Origin: Heliopora coerulea
Taxonomy: Eukaryota; Cnidaria; Anthozoa; Scleralcyonacea; Helioporidae
Length of the DNA stretch: 64,000 nucleotides
NCBI GenBank assembly: GCA_030142905.1
Contig: JASJOG010000067.1
Location: 1-64,000, forward strand
Reading direction: 5' to 3'
Shown: piece by piece, positions 31,860 through 43,504 of the stretch
Numbering within the stretch: position 1 is the first letter of the stretch
Layout of the letters: every line of letters starts with the position of its first letter
Made by a program: the position numbers and the translations under genes
Notes under the pieces: model-generated
The model's database searches: none
The model's input: only the letters and a program-made list of their open reading frames with translations
Told to the model about the DNA's origin: nothing

Positions 31860-33260
31860 AAACTTATTCAAGCCAATAATTTCACATACTAGGAGTTTTT
31901 CCTCGCCTCTTGAAACGAATTTACCGTCTTGCACAGTTGACTCTTCTTTCTATCATTTACTACATAGCGTTGGAAAAGGTACAACCACAGCTTGAGTTAG
32001 TGACTTTTTCGTTTCCCCAAGATGCAACTTGTCTATGTAAATGCGTCGTAAAGAAATAAGTTTTCTCCGTGAACACATTTCAGTCTTTGGAAGCTCAGGT
32101 TCTTTAACAGTCACCAAGACTATGCCCTCCTGGGTAGTTTTTTGTTGTATCGTTTCTTTGCAAACCTCCGAATCGTTGTATAGAAATTTCCAACTAAGCG
32201 TGAGAGTTCGTAGGATAACTCAAACCAATGCAACACATAAAATGGTTTCAAATTCAACATAAAAACAAAATGCCGTTACCTTTTTTACGTCAGTTTCAAA
32301 GTGTTTCCGCGAAGAGTGAATAGCAAGATCTCCAATCCAGTGTCAGAAATCTGTCCTACGACTTCACGTAATTTATCCTTTTTAGGTTTTCCCTTTGATC
32401 CTAAAAACATTAAGTCCATTTCGCTGCAAATTACATCGTGGACATGAGTCTCGTACCAAACGGGATTTCAATCACTTGAACCACTTCAAACAGGAAAGGA
32501 TCATTCACATGCATTAAATTCCTTCATTAGATCATTCCTCCTGATGTATATCATTATACGATGTATACGTGTTAATCGCATGCGCCAGGTTAATAATTGA
32601 TCAACAATAATCCAGTTTGCCATTCATGAACTTATGATAATAAAGAAATCAGTTATACAGGCGCCTAGTATATGATTAGTAGGCTACAAAATTTCTGAGG
32701 GAGTAAAATAGTGTTTTTGGCAATTTTTTAATTTGTTTTGTTTTGTATTATCCAGGGGAAATAGATTGTGGCACACATTCTCTTAACTAGCACTAGGGAA
32801 CGTTCTTTTGCATAACTCTCAGCTAGCTGTAATGGAATTGCACCATCGCGCCGCGTAGTTGGCGCCAAAACCATTTTCACTTGTGTGGATCGACCTTCAC
32901 CCAGGGTTTATTGTAAGAAAATTTGGACTTGACTAATTTATTGAGATCGATTAGTAATTGATTATATGAAAGATGAACTAACTTTGCTCTTTCCTATCAA
33001 AAAAGTTGGAATTGAGGCGTGGGCGAGGGGTTGTAGCGTGCACGTATTTCTAGCAATCTGTGAAACTATTTAATAACGTATTCTTTCCTCCCTGGATCTT
33101 CTGCTCTCATGTAGAGTACCATTTACCGTATCTGGCTTAGTACAGACCAAAATGATAGGAAGTAGAACAAAGTTGGTTTTCATAGTGTGCTTATCGAGTA
33201 AGCTGACATGATGCAAAGCCGACATCCCTTTATTTGCGTAGTCAAGGTTTGTTTCAACCA
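31860..33260. other. No recognisable feature
   Basis: AT-rich DNA between repeat copies. The frames at 32,041-32,262 and 33,070-33,267 show no motifs. Confidence 0.4.
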
Positions 33261-33262
33261 GA

Positions 33263-33520
33263 CACAAGCCCGGAGCTGGCTCTCAATTTCGGGGGGTGGG
33301 CACTGCCGCACACATAGCCGCGACGTGGACCAAAAATTGAGCTGGGGGTCGGTAGGCGTCTCTGGGGGGTTGTTCCCGAGGGGATCTTGGTTGCATTCTG
33401 GGGAAATTTTATAAATACCTTTTTTCTTTTTTTCTGTTTGTAGGGAGGGCACGACTTCCGTTATATTGTGGTTGGGGGGGCACTTCCCCCCAGGCCCCCC
33501 CTCAGCTCCTGGCCTGATCT
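33263..33520. mobile_element. GC-rich MITE-like repeat, fuller copy B
   Basis: The first 150 bp match copy A at 30,892. It continues with a C/G-rich right end (about 33,475-33,515, 'ccccccaggccccccctcag'). The left 'cccggagctggctct' and the reversed right 'ggccaggagctgagggggg' look like imperfect terminal inverted repeats. It is a non-autonomous DNA element; the superfamily is unknown. Confidence 0.55.
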
Positions 33521-34499
33521 GAGCTGGTGAGATTGGTTTCTGAGGTTAAAGATAGATAGATGAATGGAAACTTTTTTTTCGTGTCAATAAAATCTAGCGC
33601 AAAATACGCGCTAATTTGGGACACAACATTCACAATTCATTGCAAGATCAGTAGCATGGTATTTTAATCACACGTGTAAAGTTAAACTACTTTCTTAAAC
33701 GCCGTCTCAGTACTGGCTCGCTTAAACTCCTTATTGTTCCAAGCAAGCATATACAGCATTGCCTTGTATTTTACTGTAATCTATTGACTATAGTTTTTCC
33801 CTCTTTCAGGTTCTCTCTTGATCATCCAATAGTTCCATGATAAAAGACCCTAAACGGGCAAACGATTGAACAAAGTATGAGCAAAAGAGAGAACAAAGAA
33901 CAAAACAAACCAAAAATCAGACATGAAAGGGCTAACTTGGTTTAAAGAAATACGAATAACTCACGATAAAATTTCGTTCATTGCATCACAGACACTTATT
34001 TGCTAGAATAAATTCTTACATATGATTCAGTTGTCAATGAGAGTGGAGATGGGCATAATACATAGACTATAAAACGCAATTTGCAAGCCACATTCAGAAA
34101 GGTCGAACGTTAATGAGCTGCTTGAATCAGATGACAAAATTCTACGCAAATTGGACCAATAAACTCCGAATAATAATCTCTTGTAAAGCCAAACTTTAAG
34201 TCAAACAAACAAGATGAATACCTTTTCAACTACCGTTTTCAAAATGAATCAAACTTGACAGCTTTCGGTTGATAGAGGTCTAATCTAAATAGGTCAATGA
34301 ATTAGTGAATTCAATACAACGTACCCACTTGACGTTGTATCCGACATGTTGGTATTCCATAAGTAAATAATTTTAATACTCTTCTTTTGTTGTTAAGTAC
34401 ACAAACATGGCCGCCATGTTCTTTGTAGCTCCCGTCTCTGGAGACTGAATGCATACGCTGTAATAAAAAGATTAGTTCTTTTCCTTTTACTTCTTCCTC

Positions 34500-34665
34500 A
34501 CCATCTCGGTGAAAAAAAAAAAAATCACGATCATTAGAGTTGAACGGAAAACAATATTATTCTACTTCTTGCTAAAAATCTCGGTGAAAAAAAGTGCGAG
34601 CATTATAGAATTGAACGGAACACAATGTTATTTTACTTCTCCCTAATAGTCTCGGGGACGTCGTG
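34500..34665. repeat. Two-copy tandem duplication, ~75-bp unit
   Basis: 'ctcggtgaaaaaaa' followed by 'attgaacggaa' and 'acaatrttatt..tacttct' occurs at about 34,505 and again at about 34,580. The spacing varies because of the poly-A run. Confidence 0.65.
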
Positions 34666-34875
34666 TCTGGAACAACATAGACGTCGAGAACAAACTACGG
34701 ACTGGAAATCGTTCAATTCTATGTATTCATTCCATTGCAAGAATACGTTTTTGCAGCAATTTTACGGTAGGCCAGTCAGAGGTTTGATATTGGCGGTATC
34801 AGAAAAAAACATCAATTTTACTTGTTTTTTGACGATTTTGTCTGTTCTTAATGTTAGAATAACGCTTTAATGCGT

Positions 34876-35081
34876 CGCCAGATTGTAGTCTGAGCATAAT
34901 GGTCCCAAGGGGTTTTCTTGCAAAAGTTGGAGGAGTAAGTCAAAGTGTTAAGTTAGAGTTAGCTTTAGGGTTAGTGTTAAGGTTGAGGTTAGAGTTAGGA
35001 TTGAGTTAGGGTTAGGGTTCGGATTAGGTTTAGGCTTACGGTAAGGTTGAGGTCAGGTTGCTCAGATTACAATCTGGCCAC
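34876..35081. mobile_element. MITE family T1, copy 1 (telomere-like interior)
   Basis: Terminal inverted repeats: 'gccagattgtagtctgagca' on the left and 'tgctcagattacaatctggc' on the right. The interior is a degenerate run of 'ggttagggttaga' words. A second copy with the same ends lies at 46,967-47,106. It is a non-autonomous DNA transposon without coding capacity. Confidence 0.8.
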
Positions 35082-35651
35082 ACTTCATAGTGCTATTCTA
35101 AATTTTAAAAATTACGCTTTAAGGGTTTTAGAACAGGTAAAACAGCTGAAAAAGAGGTGCAATTAATATTTCCCTCAAGAATAATGATTTCCGCCGAAAT
35201 CTTATGCAGGACTACTTTTTTCCGTAGGTCCCATGCCGTCGGATTTACAGCCCACTTTTCTTCTCCAGAACTACCAAAGGAAATTGACACATTTCATCAT
35301 ATCAATCAGTTCAAAGTAATCAACCAAAATCCTAATAATCAACAGCCGAAAATTCAATATAACATTTTATATGATCTTAAATTGGACTTCTCAATCGGGT
35401 CAAATTCGAGGGAGACGGAGAATTTCAGCGTTGTAAAAGGGAAATTTCACTAACAGAATTTTAGTTTAGGCTTATACCAGATGCAGTTCTGGCCTTTTCC
35501 CGCACATATAGACGGTGCTAAAGTGTGTCCATATTTTCGGATAGTATTTTCTATTCCTGTTGGTACAAGAATAACAATAAATATTCATGGCCACGTATAG
35601 AATGCGTTGGCTTGGACACCCTTTGGTGTTCATTGCCAAGAAATATATTAC

Positions 35652-35992
35652 TAACGTCAATTTCAAACTCGTTAACGCGAAAATACATTCATTTTATTCA
35701 ATCGACATTCAGTAGCTTAGGTACGCAACCATTTGCATCAAAGGGCATTCTATAGCGGCAACAGACTGCTGGATAACACCACTCTACTCTATATTAGGGT
35801 TAATAAAATTTAAATTACTCAAAAGAAATATCTTATTAACCCTAATGTTTAGAAGAACGGTGTTAATGGTCGTCTGTTGACGTTATGGAATGTTCTTTGA
35901 TGCCAATAGTTGCGTATTTATGCTAGTGAATGTTGATTGAATAAATGGAATGTATTTTTACGTTAATGAAGTTGATGTTAATGATAGTATAT
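35652..35992. mobile_element. Foldback (hairpin) element of ~340 bp
   Basis: The left arm 35,652-35,805 and right arm 35,834-35,992 are reverse complements along their whole length with scattered mismatches. Both contain 'attcaatc.acattca', 'gcatcaaag..cattc' and the inner 'attagggttaata'. The central loop is 28 bp. Diverged parts of the same arms occur at 6,840-6,920 and 1,185-1,420, so this is a family member lacking the internal body. Confidence 0.8.
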
Positions 35993-36894
35993 TTTCTGGT
36001 AATGAACAGCGAAAGGTACACTTACTGAAATGTCTTAGTGACTTTGTTTTGAATCAAATGTTTATCTGGGGAGGACGAAAATAACGTTTCAAAGTTCGTC
36101 AAAGGTTGAAATTCCAGGACAATGGTTAAGAACCGATGATCTTAAGTCGTCATTCAATGGTTACTCCTCTTTGACCGAGAGTACAGTTTATACTTGTCAA
36201 ATATCGGACGATATTTCAAAGTGCGGGCCGAGTCAAGGGCAGTGAGTCGAAGTCAGTGCTGAAACTTGCTTACAAGGGTCTGATATTTCACAAGTACACA
36301 TCGAACCAGTTGGGTCAATAACTAGTTTATGACTAAAACATTGAACGTCAACACGAAGTGTGGCGTAGAATTCTTAACCATACGTACTTATAGAGTGATC
36401 TCAACTGATATCAATTGTTCGAAATCATTGTCTCCTTCGTCTCCACAAAATGAACGAGAGATTGTTTAGCGACCAAATCACAAACACAACTCGCTATAAA
36501 ATGGTACCAAAACACTATAAAACTTCATATAACATAAAAACATAGGATTGTAATCAATACAAGACTCGAAGTAGTGCAGAATATGAGAAATTGAAGAAAG
36601 TTGGCTGAAAGTCAAAAGAGGACAATTTATACGTGTCACTTTGACGTCAAAAATAAACAGTGAAAATTACAGATGAAAATCACATTCTTTACTTCAATTG
36701 ATGATAAAATAGACCAACAAAACAGTAATTAGGAGACCAACTACACGACCGAAAGTTGACACGATAGTTTTGACAAGACCAAACAAAGCTCCGTCACATT
36801 CACATGTAACCAATACTTCTACTAACTATAGGAAAAGCAAAAATACTAAGTGAAGCAAACATCCAAATATACTATGGCATTAGATAGTCATCCT

Positions 36895-37135
36895 AAAAGA
36901 TATACATGAAAAGAAATTTTTTCATGATAATCTGGCACTGCCGAAGTCAGGTGAAAACGTTTGACTCGAACAGGATTTAAATTCGCAGGGATAGCAATCC
37001 GCCACTCTACCTGTTGAGCTATCGAGCCCACAGAGATTGGAGGCAAGTTTTTATCCAACTTAAGTGCACGAGATATTCTCGAAACAACTTAACGCTTATC
37101 CATGAGAGGATGTGCGTGTTTCAACTCAATTTCAG
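36895..37135 (-). mobile_element. tRNA-derived SINE B, copy 1
   Basis: On the minus strand: 'gattctgaaattgagttg', a region with 'gttaagttgtttcgagaa', then a tRNA-like segment (A box-like TAGCTCAACAGGTAGAG, B box-like GCGAATTTAAATCCTG), then 'gtgccagattatcatgaaaa' and a tail. Its order matches 47,655-47,928. The tRNA-like part is too diverged for a functional tRNA. Confidence 0.7.
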
Positions 37136-37849
37136 AATCATCATCATAGACATACATAAAACGAATTGACGAAATAATATTTGAATTGAACAGATGTATA
37201 AGGGGAAGTGGCCATTTAGTGATAGATCTCCTTTTAAATTAATCAGGTTTGAACCAGGGTTAGGACAAATCTTAACTCTGGTCGTACCCCTAATCCTGTT
37301 AACGTGCCACCACCGGCGACAGTTTAACTTAAAACCCACCACATATCCCTTACAAGTCCATTCTCTCGCTCCCCACTCCTACAATTTTGGCAGCCTTATG
37401 AACTAAACACCAACTTGCATTGAGGAGCCTTGCAGTCTCAAGGCCCGTTTACCCGTGCAATTTCGCACATTATGATTGTCATCGTGGTGTATGTGATAAA
37501 CTCGTGGCTGTCTATGTAGAAAGATATCCACTTATGATCGGTTCGAATTTGTCCTCGACGCTCTCGTCAGACGAAGACATACACCAAGATATCTATCGCA
37601 AGGTACAAAATGGCTCTTGTGGAGAGTTCTTTAAAATTCAGGTTTATCCTGAACCTTAGGTACGACCATATGCTGTTTCCTAGCCGTGTTTTAGCCCGCC
37701 CTCGTCAGGACACTGCAAACGTGCGATACAAGTTAGATTTGAATATAAGGTTGGCAATGCTTATTTTGGCAAGGGCGATGATATAATCAGGCTGAGATGT
37801 ATTTAGGAATAGAAGAAAATGAACTAATACAGCCAGTTAGATAAACTTA

Positions 37850-38000
37850 CCTGAGGAAATGGAGGGAAGGGAAAAATATCATGATTAACCTACCCCGCTA
37901 CAAATAACTAGAAAGGTGGACTTTAGCGGGATGAGAACTCGCATGTTTGGCTTTCCCAAATGGTGTTCTACCCGTTCAGTTCTAGAGTCATCTGGAGACA
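37850..38000 (-). mobile_element. tRNA-derived SINE C, copy 1
   Basis: Read on the minus strand it has a B box-like GCGAGTTCTCATCCCGC and an A box-like GAACGGGTAGAACACC. The downstream 'gttaatcatgatattt' is shared, with changes, by 39,005-39,160. Confidence 0.5.
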
Positions 38001-38319
38001 ATATGATGGCTTAGTTCATGATCACCTCGATTTTCTTTGTAGTACTGCGGTTCTTAAAATCGCTTAGTAACTTCTACTTAATGTTAATTAGTTCAGAACC
38101 CAGGGTTAATATATGTTATCCCTTGGACATTTACTAGTCGTCTCGCTGTACAAAAACCCAGCAACAAACAGAACATTGACAATCAAATTTAGTTTTAATC
38201 CATCAAAATCAGATAGAAGTACACTAGTACATTCTAGATCAAGAGGCTATGTCCATGAACTAAATAAGTAAAGAGACGACGTAATTTCCTCGGTTTCGGT
38301 AACTAGCCCATACTTAATC

Positions 38320-38405
38320 TATTGTTGCAGCGCGAGAGACTCTCGCGACAGCTTAACGCTTATCCGTGTGGGCGTCCAGTGTTTCGAATCTATTTCAGAA
38401 TTACT
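38320..38405. repeat. SINE B tail fragment
   Basis: 'cgcgacagcttaacgcttatccgtg' and 'tctatttcagaatta' correspond to the non-tRNA part of SINE B (compare 37,080-37,130 and 42,790-42,865). The tRNA-like head is absent. It abuts the T2 MITE. Confidence 0.6.
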
Positions 38406-38409
38406 ACTA

Positions 38410-38998
38410 TAAATGATCGATTAAACGCCGCGGCGCTTATTTACAGTTTTCCAGCTAAAGATGCGGCGTTTATTCGAGAGAGGCGCTTATTCGAGGGTGG
38501 CTCTCATTTCAAAGACGAGTAAAACATTTAGGGAGAATATATAGAGAATAAATGAGGCACGTACTAGGTATGCTCAATTTATTATATAGAATCAAGTAAT
38601 ACAAAACATAAGATGAACAGAACACAATTTCTTAGTCACTTTATAAATGTAGTGCAGTTTCAATCAATGTCAATGTCCTCATTAGTTTCGTCATGCACAT
38701 GAACAAGAGCAGACTCAAAGTTGAGCAAGAAGGAGGCGAAATTTATACACCTAGAATTATTATACGAACCTAATTGTCAGAGATATCCTACATTAAGTCT
38801 TAAGAACTCTCGAATTGGTCGTGATCTCCTTTCTCAATCGTGTTATGATATCTCGGTGCGGTATTTATTTGTAATTCCTCAAATTGGCGCAGCGGCGCTA
38901 ATTCGAGAGCGGTGCTTATTAAATTATTTGCGGTAAAAATGCGGCGCTTACTCGAGAGCGGCGCTTATTCAGTTAGCGGCGCTTAGTCGATCATTTAC
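38410..38998. mobile_element. MITE family T2 with GCGGCGCTTATTCGAG repeats
   Basis: The left end 'taaatgatcgattaaacgcc' and right end 'ggcgcttagtcgatcattta' are inverted repeats. Just inside each end are short repeats of 'gcggcgcttattcgagag'. The roughly 350 bp between (38,525-38,875) has no supported gene. It lies between a SINE B tail and a SINE C copy. Confidence 0.7.
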
Positions 38999-39004
38999 GG
39001 TATC

Positions 39005-39160
39005 CAGGTAATAAGAAGAACGAATATCATGATAAACCTAAAGTGCTAAAGTCATCAAGAAAAGTCGACTTAAGCGGGATTCGGACTGCAATCTCAAGGT
39101 CTCTGTAGCCTTCCTTTGCCACTTGAGCTAAAGGGTAATCATGATATTTTCCCTTCAATT
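39005..39160 (-). mobile_element. tRNA-derived SINE C, copy 2
   Basis: On the minus strand: an A box-like TAGCTCAAGTGGCAAAGG and a B box-like TTGCAGTCCGAATCCCGC, with 'gattaccctt' upstream and 'tatcatgat' flanks shared with copy 1. It is diverged and not a functional tRNA gene. Confidence 0.55.
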
Positions 39161-39232
39161 TATGTTGAGGATGATTCTCAAATGTAATGGACAGAGGTTT
39201 ACCATATTAAAACTAGTTAGGCAAATTACTTT

Positions 39233-39703
39233 CTAAAAAAAGTCATTAGAAACACTTCTCCCTACCTTTTTCCTTCTGACATGAATCATGCAGTGAAAAT
39301 CACTTTCAATGCACAGAGTTGTACAGTTAGTTCCATAATATTTGCGATGACAGATCTTTAAGACAATTGTCTTAATACATAAGTAATGTCCATCAAAATC
39401 ATTACGTTCTTTACAATATGTTGTGTAGTTACTTAAATAATATTCTGGATGACGGATCTTTAAACCAGTAGTCTTATTACGTGAGTAATGTTCATTAAAA
39501 TCATTACGTCCTTTGTAATGTGCCGTGCAATTACTTCCAAAATATTCTGGATGAAAGATCTTTAAACCGTTTTTGTAATTACAGTTATAATGATCAGTGG
39601 AAGTGGTGCGGGGTTTGCATTTCTGGGCACTGTCTAGGACTTGGTAACCACTGTCGCGAAATATTTTTAACAGTGACTTCAAAAGAAGAAGATATATTTT
39701 CAC
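39233..39703 (-). CDS. Tandem DSL-like cysteine modules (possible Notch-ligand-like exon or relic)
   Basis: An uninterrupted 156-codon minus-strand frame. Residues about 45-140 are three repeats of 34 residues (102 bp at DNA level) with the pattern P.YYG.NCT..YC..RNDF.GHY.C....LKI. Examples are PEYFGSNCTAHYKGRNDF and RKYYGTNCTTLC. Pattern and spacing match the DSL domain of Delta/Jagged-type Notch ligands (YYG..C..FC.PRDD..GHY.C...G...C). Several expected Cys are replaced (K/H before PEYY; HYK for YC; N for GHYxC partners), worst in the first and second modules, so disulphide folding would be compromised. The frame may be an exon of a larger gene or a decaying copy. Splice sites were not identified. 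Confidence 0.45.
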   Translation of the reverse strand: MKIYLLLLKSLLKIFRDSGYQVLDSAQKCKPRTTSTDHYNCNYKNGLKIFHPEYFGSNCTAHYKGRNDFNEHYSRNKTTGLKIRHPEYYLSNYTTYCKERNDFDGHYLCIKTIVLKICHRKYYGTNCTTLCIESDFHCMIHVRRKKVGRSVSNDFF

Positions 39704-39989
39704 TGAGAAAATTAAGTTGATAGGTAGTTGCTAAAGATTATGAGAGGTTACCATTTCGTGGAAGGATTTTAGACCCTTGGTATATCAAGTCATCGTAAAG
39801 TGCCTCCGAATTTCAAATTTCAACGTGAAGTACCTCGCCGGCCTAAACATGAAAACAACATCTGAATCAATTTGGTGCAGATTACGGATTGTTCAATACT
39901 TGCCTTATCACGTATACCAAATAAAATTGTGTGCTTAGACAGGTACGAATAAAAAAAACTCAGAAGACATATTAAATACGAATTAAAAA

Positions 39990-41580
39990 GTTTTCGAGGA
40001 TTTTAGATAAAAATTTGATGGTGGATGTATAAACTTTATAAAGGAACTTTATAGCTGGAGTGAAATAAGCAGATCATTGTCATTCCTTTCCTTTCCAAAG
40101 TCCTCCAATTTTATTTGACCTCATTTTTTGTCATTGTTTTTGAGTTTTTTCCTGGTTTTTTTCCTATTTTTTTTAAAAGATATATATCGGTATATTGTTG
40201 GCGAAATAGCAAAGGATATTCTTCCTTCTTCATTATGTCGCAACAAACATTTTTATACGAAATTCCCTTTAACTACTTAACAAGATTCCGATAATTTTTA
40301 CTTCAGTTTTTCGAGTCACTTTCTGATTTAACTCAAGGATATGAATTATTAAAGTTGTTATTTCGTGCTCGTTCTAATATTTTTTCGCTTTTGATACAAT
40401 GTTTTTGTATGCACTGTAGACATAGCAATTTCTAAAAACGAAGGACAAAGAAAAAGTTACACGAATGTAATCCGTGTAACAAGTCTACGTCACCACTATG
40501 CCCAAGAAGTTAGTGGACATAGCATTAACGTAGACTACAAGAGCATGTTTTATATGATTTGTGAGTAAATCTTCGATTATGTGCCCCCCACAAAATCATG
40601 TACCTGAGTGCAGTACGCCACTGTCCAGTGTTACTGATGAAGGAAACTGGAGTATCCCGGGAAGAATCTGCGGAGTTTAGTGAAGTCAAGAACCATAACA
40701 ACCAACAATTTAAGCAATTACAATGAAGAAAATAAAGGTAAAATTCTCAGCTCAAAACTAAATGATCATGCTACACAAAAAATAGACATAGTAATCGCGC
40801 TAATAATCCCGATGTTATCATATGGTAATGGCATACAGCAACGAGACCGAATACAGAAATCCTGGAATTTGATTGGTTCATAAGCGGTCGGATATTTCCC
40901 GTATTGCCCGCTCAGGGAAGCAAGTTTAAAAAAGCCTTACTTATGTCGAATAAAACTTATAATTCTTCGATAAATATGAAGTGAAAATGTATTACGAACA
41001 ATCAGAAAAGGAAAAGTAACCATGTGGTGTAAAGTTGGTGTAGAAATTCTATATAAAATTACGGCAGAAATGCAAGTCTTTATTTCACGTGCTCTGCCTT
41101 TGCACTTGTCAATTAGATTTCTTTAAAGCCATTTAATAAACTACTGATTACGTTCGCTTCTTCGGCCTGTGCAGGTGAAATATTGGACTTCTGTTTTTAC
41201 ACGTTTATGTCGTTAAGGCACACGCTCTGTCAATAAGGGGTAACTATTTCCTCGTCATTTTATAATTCGAAGTCAACTGGAAAATGTTGAATCAAGCGGA
41301 CTTTGAACTCGTACCTTCCGGGATACCGATCCGCCGCTTAAATTGTGTTGAGTGACATGTTAACTGGGTTATTGTTAGTATTTATTAGTTAATTAATTAG
41401 TTTAGGGTTACAAACTGTAATAGGGTCACGTGGATTTGAAGCACGAGGTTTTAGAATATGTGTCAGTTTTGTTCGGTTATGTTTGCTATCCTGGAGGCTA
41501 ACCGGTGTTATCAGTTGAATTTAAAGTTGAAAGGGACTTCAGAGGGATATTGTCACAGAAGTAAGCTCTTTTCATTGTTA
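39990..41580. other. Intergenic, with SINE fragments
   Basis: No gene is supported. Bases 40,612-40,680 ('gtccagtgttactgatgaag') match the body of SINE A. Bases 41,285-41,345 (minus strand) resemble the tRNA-like head of SINE B (GCGGCGGATCGGTATCCC). The poly-T tract at 40,140-40,180 is low-complexity. Confidence 0.5.
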
Positions 41581-41589
41581 TAGACGTTT

Positions 41590-42735
41590 ACCTGTTGGTT
41601 TACCTTGGTATTCAAGGTTTATAGCTAAAATGGTTTCAATCCTATTTGAAAAAAAGAAGTCAAGTGTGTGTTGTTAATGGTCACACATCCTCGGCTAAAG
41701 AAACTGTATGCGGTGTTCCACAGGGATCTATTCTGGGACCCCTCTTGTTTTTGTTATACATTAATGATTTGCAGAATGTTTACAAAGTACAACTCCTGGT
41801 CTGTATGCATCTTGGGCAAATTTTACAGATTTAGTAGCAAACCGTAATAAAGACTTGGAAAATATAGTCAAATGGCTTTCCCAAAATAAATTACAACTTC
41901 ATATCAAAAACACAAAAGTGATCTTCATAGGCTCATCCTATAATCTTAAAAATAAAGTTGGGAATGACCAAGTAATCATAAATGATAATCCGGTTACTCG
42001 ATATACCTCATTTCGATGTTTGGGGGTAGAACTCGATGAAAAGTCGAGTTGGAAAAACCATTTAGATTCAATATGTAATAAAGCAGATACTGGTATTGGA
42101 ATTATGAAAACAGTTAAACCGTTTGTATCATATGAAACTTTACAAAACTTATATAATTCTCTCGTACTCCCCTACTTTGATTATTGTTCACCGCTATGGG
42201 ATAATTGTGGAAGTTTACTGAAAGAGAAAATACAAAAATTTCAAAATGGGGCAGCAAGAGTTATGACAGGTAACAATTATGTTAGGTCGTCAGATTTACT
42301 TCATGCTATGTCGTGGAAAAATCTGAACGACCAAATTAAATTGAATAAATTAGTTTTGATTTACAAAATATTAAATAACCACTCATCTCTAGGTTTAAAA
42401 GATAGACTTAGAAACGCACATACCAACCTCTCAGTTCCTAAGCCCAATACTGAATATTTGAAAAAATGTTTTGGGTATAGTGGAGCTGTGCTATGGAATA
42501 GCTTACCAATGGAGGCGAAGCTGACAGAGTCTATGAGCAGCTTCAAAAATTTGATTACATAAGTGTTACAACTGAGTTGGACGTCCAGCATCTTTGACTC
42601 TTTTTAAACCATTGTATATCTTTGGACTTAGATTATTTTTAATGTATGAGTGTTATTTTTGCAAACTGTGTGACGTCCCTCATGAAAACCATCATTTGAT
42701 GATGAAGGTAGCTTGTTTAAATAAAATCCACTTCA
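41590..42735 (+). mobile_element. CR1/Jockey-like LINE, 5'-truncated
   Basis: A plus-strand LINE fragment from the RT palm to the 3' end, with a 3' region after the stop at 42,562 and probable termination near 'aaataaaatcc' (42,733). It belongs to the same broad family as the LINE at 24.2-25.7 kb but is much better preserved in its C-terminal part. Confidence 0.8.
41615..42562 (+). pseudogene. LINE RT palm and C-terminal domain
   Basis: It reads WFQSYLKKRSQVCVVNGHTS, then CGVPQGSILGPLLFLLYIND (motif B) to about 41,834. A frameshift and a damaged motif C (the FADDT position near 41,800 reads out of frame) follow. From 41,855 to 42,562 there are 235 uninterrupted codons: WLSQNKLQLHIKNTKVIFIG, CLGVELDEKSSWKNHLD, a LYNSLVLPYFDYCSPLWDNC block and the end VLWNSLPMEAKL. 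The endonuclease and RT fingers are absent. Confidence 0.85.
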
Positions 42736-42784
42736 CTTCACCTCCTGGGAACAGTATACTCGTTTTATCCTATTTAAGTCCATG

Positions 42785-42865
42785 AAAGATCCTCGCGACA
42801 ACTTAATGCTCGATATCCGTGAGGATGTTTAGTGTTTCGACTCTATTTCAGAATCATCATCAGGG
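42785..42865. repeat. SINE B tail fragment
   Basis: 'cgcgacaacttaatgctcgatatccgtgaggatg' and 'ctatttcagaatcatcatc' match the SINE B body. A short inverted repeat ('cagggtaacatga' at 42,864 and 'tcatgttaccctg' at 42,950) follows. Confidence 0.55.
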
Positions 42866-43049
42866 TAACATGAGCCGAATATTTCACGAATTAACCTACA
42901 CTTTTTTAATTGACTTTAGCAGTGTAAGTCAGTTCATGTAGTATTCTGTTCATGTTACCCTGAATGCGATTCTTAAATTGGTACTTTGACTTGTGGATCT
43001 TTCGACCATAGTCGCTTCAGTCGCTTCAATCTTATTGGCTGATATTAGG

Positions 43050-43400
43050 CTGGTTTGCATGTAGCACGCCCGCGCACCCGATCTAATCGCCGGCAAAATA
43101 TTGTCATATTCTGGGGAAGCTTTAATACACTCGTCCACGAATTATCTCCTGTAAGTATTGCATGAATGTTACGACCTTCCAAATTTGTTCGGCTCACCAA
43201 CCGCAATCTCTGCTTCGTGACGCACATTGAACTCGGATCTTTGGGTTTCCGGACCACTGCTCCACCAGTTGATCTAAAATGTGAACAGTGTGGTCGTTTT
43301 ATCCACTTTACTAATGCACGAGATGTTCCCGAGACAACTTAACACTCCATATCCACATCCTCTCGGGATAAACGTTAAGTCATTACGAAATTTATCTCTC
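43050..43400. repeat. SINE-like fragments with tRNA-like box
   Basis: Bases 43,205-43,275 read on the minus strand as a diverged tRNA-like segment (TCAACTGGTGGAGCAGTGGTC). Bases 43,315-43,385 match the SINE B arm ('gagacaacttaacactcca'). Confidence 0.45.
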
Positions 43401-43504
43401 GTGCACTTAAAATGGATAAAACGAAAGTACTGTTCCCAGTCCTCATGGATAACCGTTAATCCTAGGACAAATATCAATGCACAGCACAAAACACGGAACA
43501 AAGC

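Noticed and set aside
33180..33452. 90-codon minus-strand frame
   Set aside because: It overlaps the GC-rich MITE-like repeat; the length is due to GC-rich composition.
34960..35050. True telomere or subtelomere
   Set aside because: The TTAGGG-like words are degenerate and lie inside a MITE with terminal inverted repeats.
37420..37659. 79-codon frame with several Cys
   Set aside because: No domain pattern, splice sites or repeat relationship support it.
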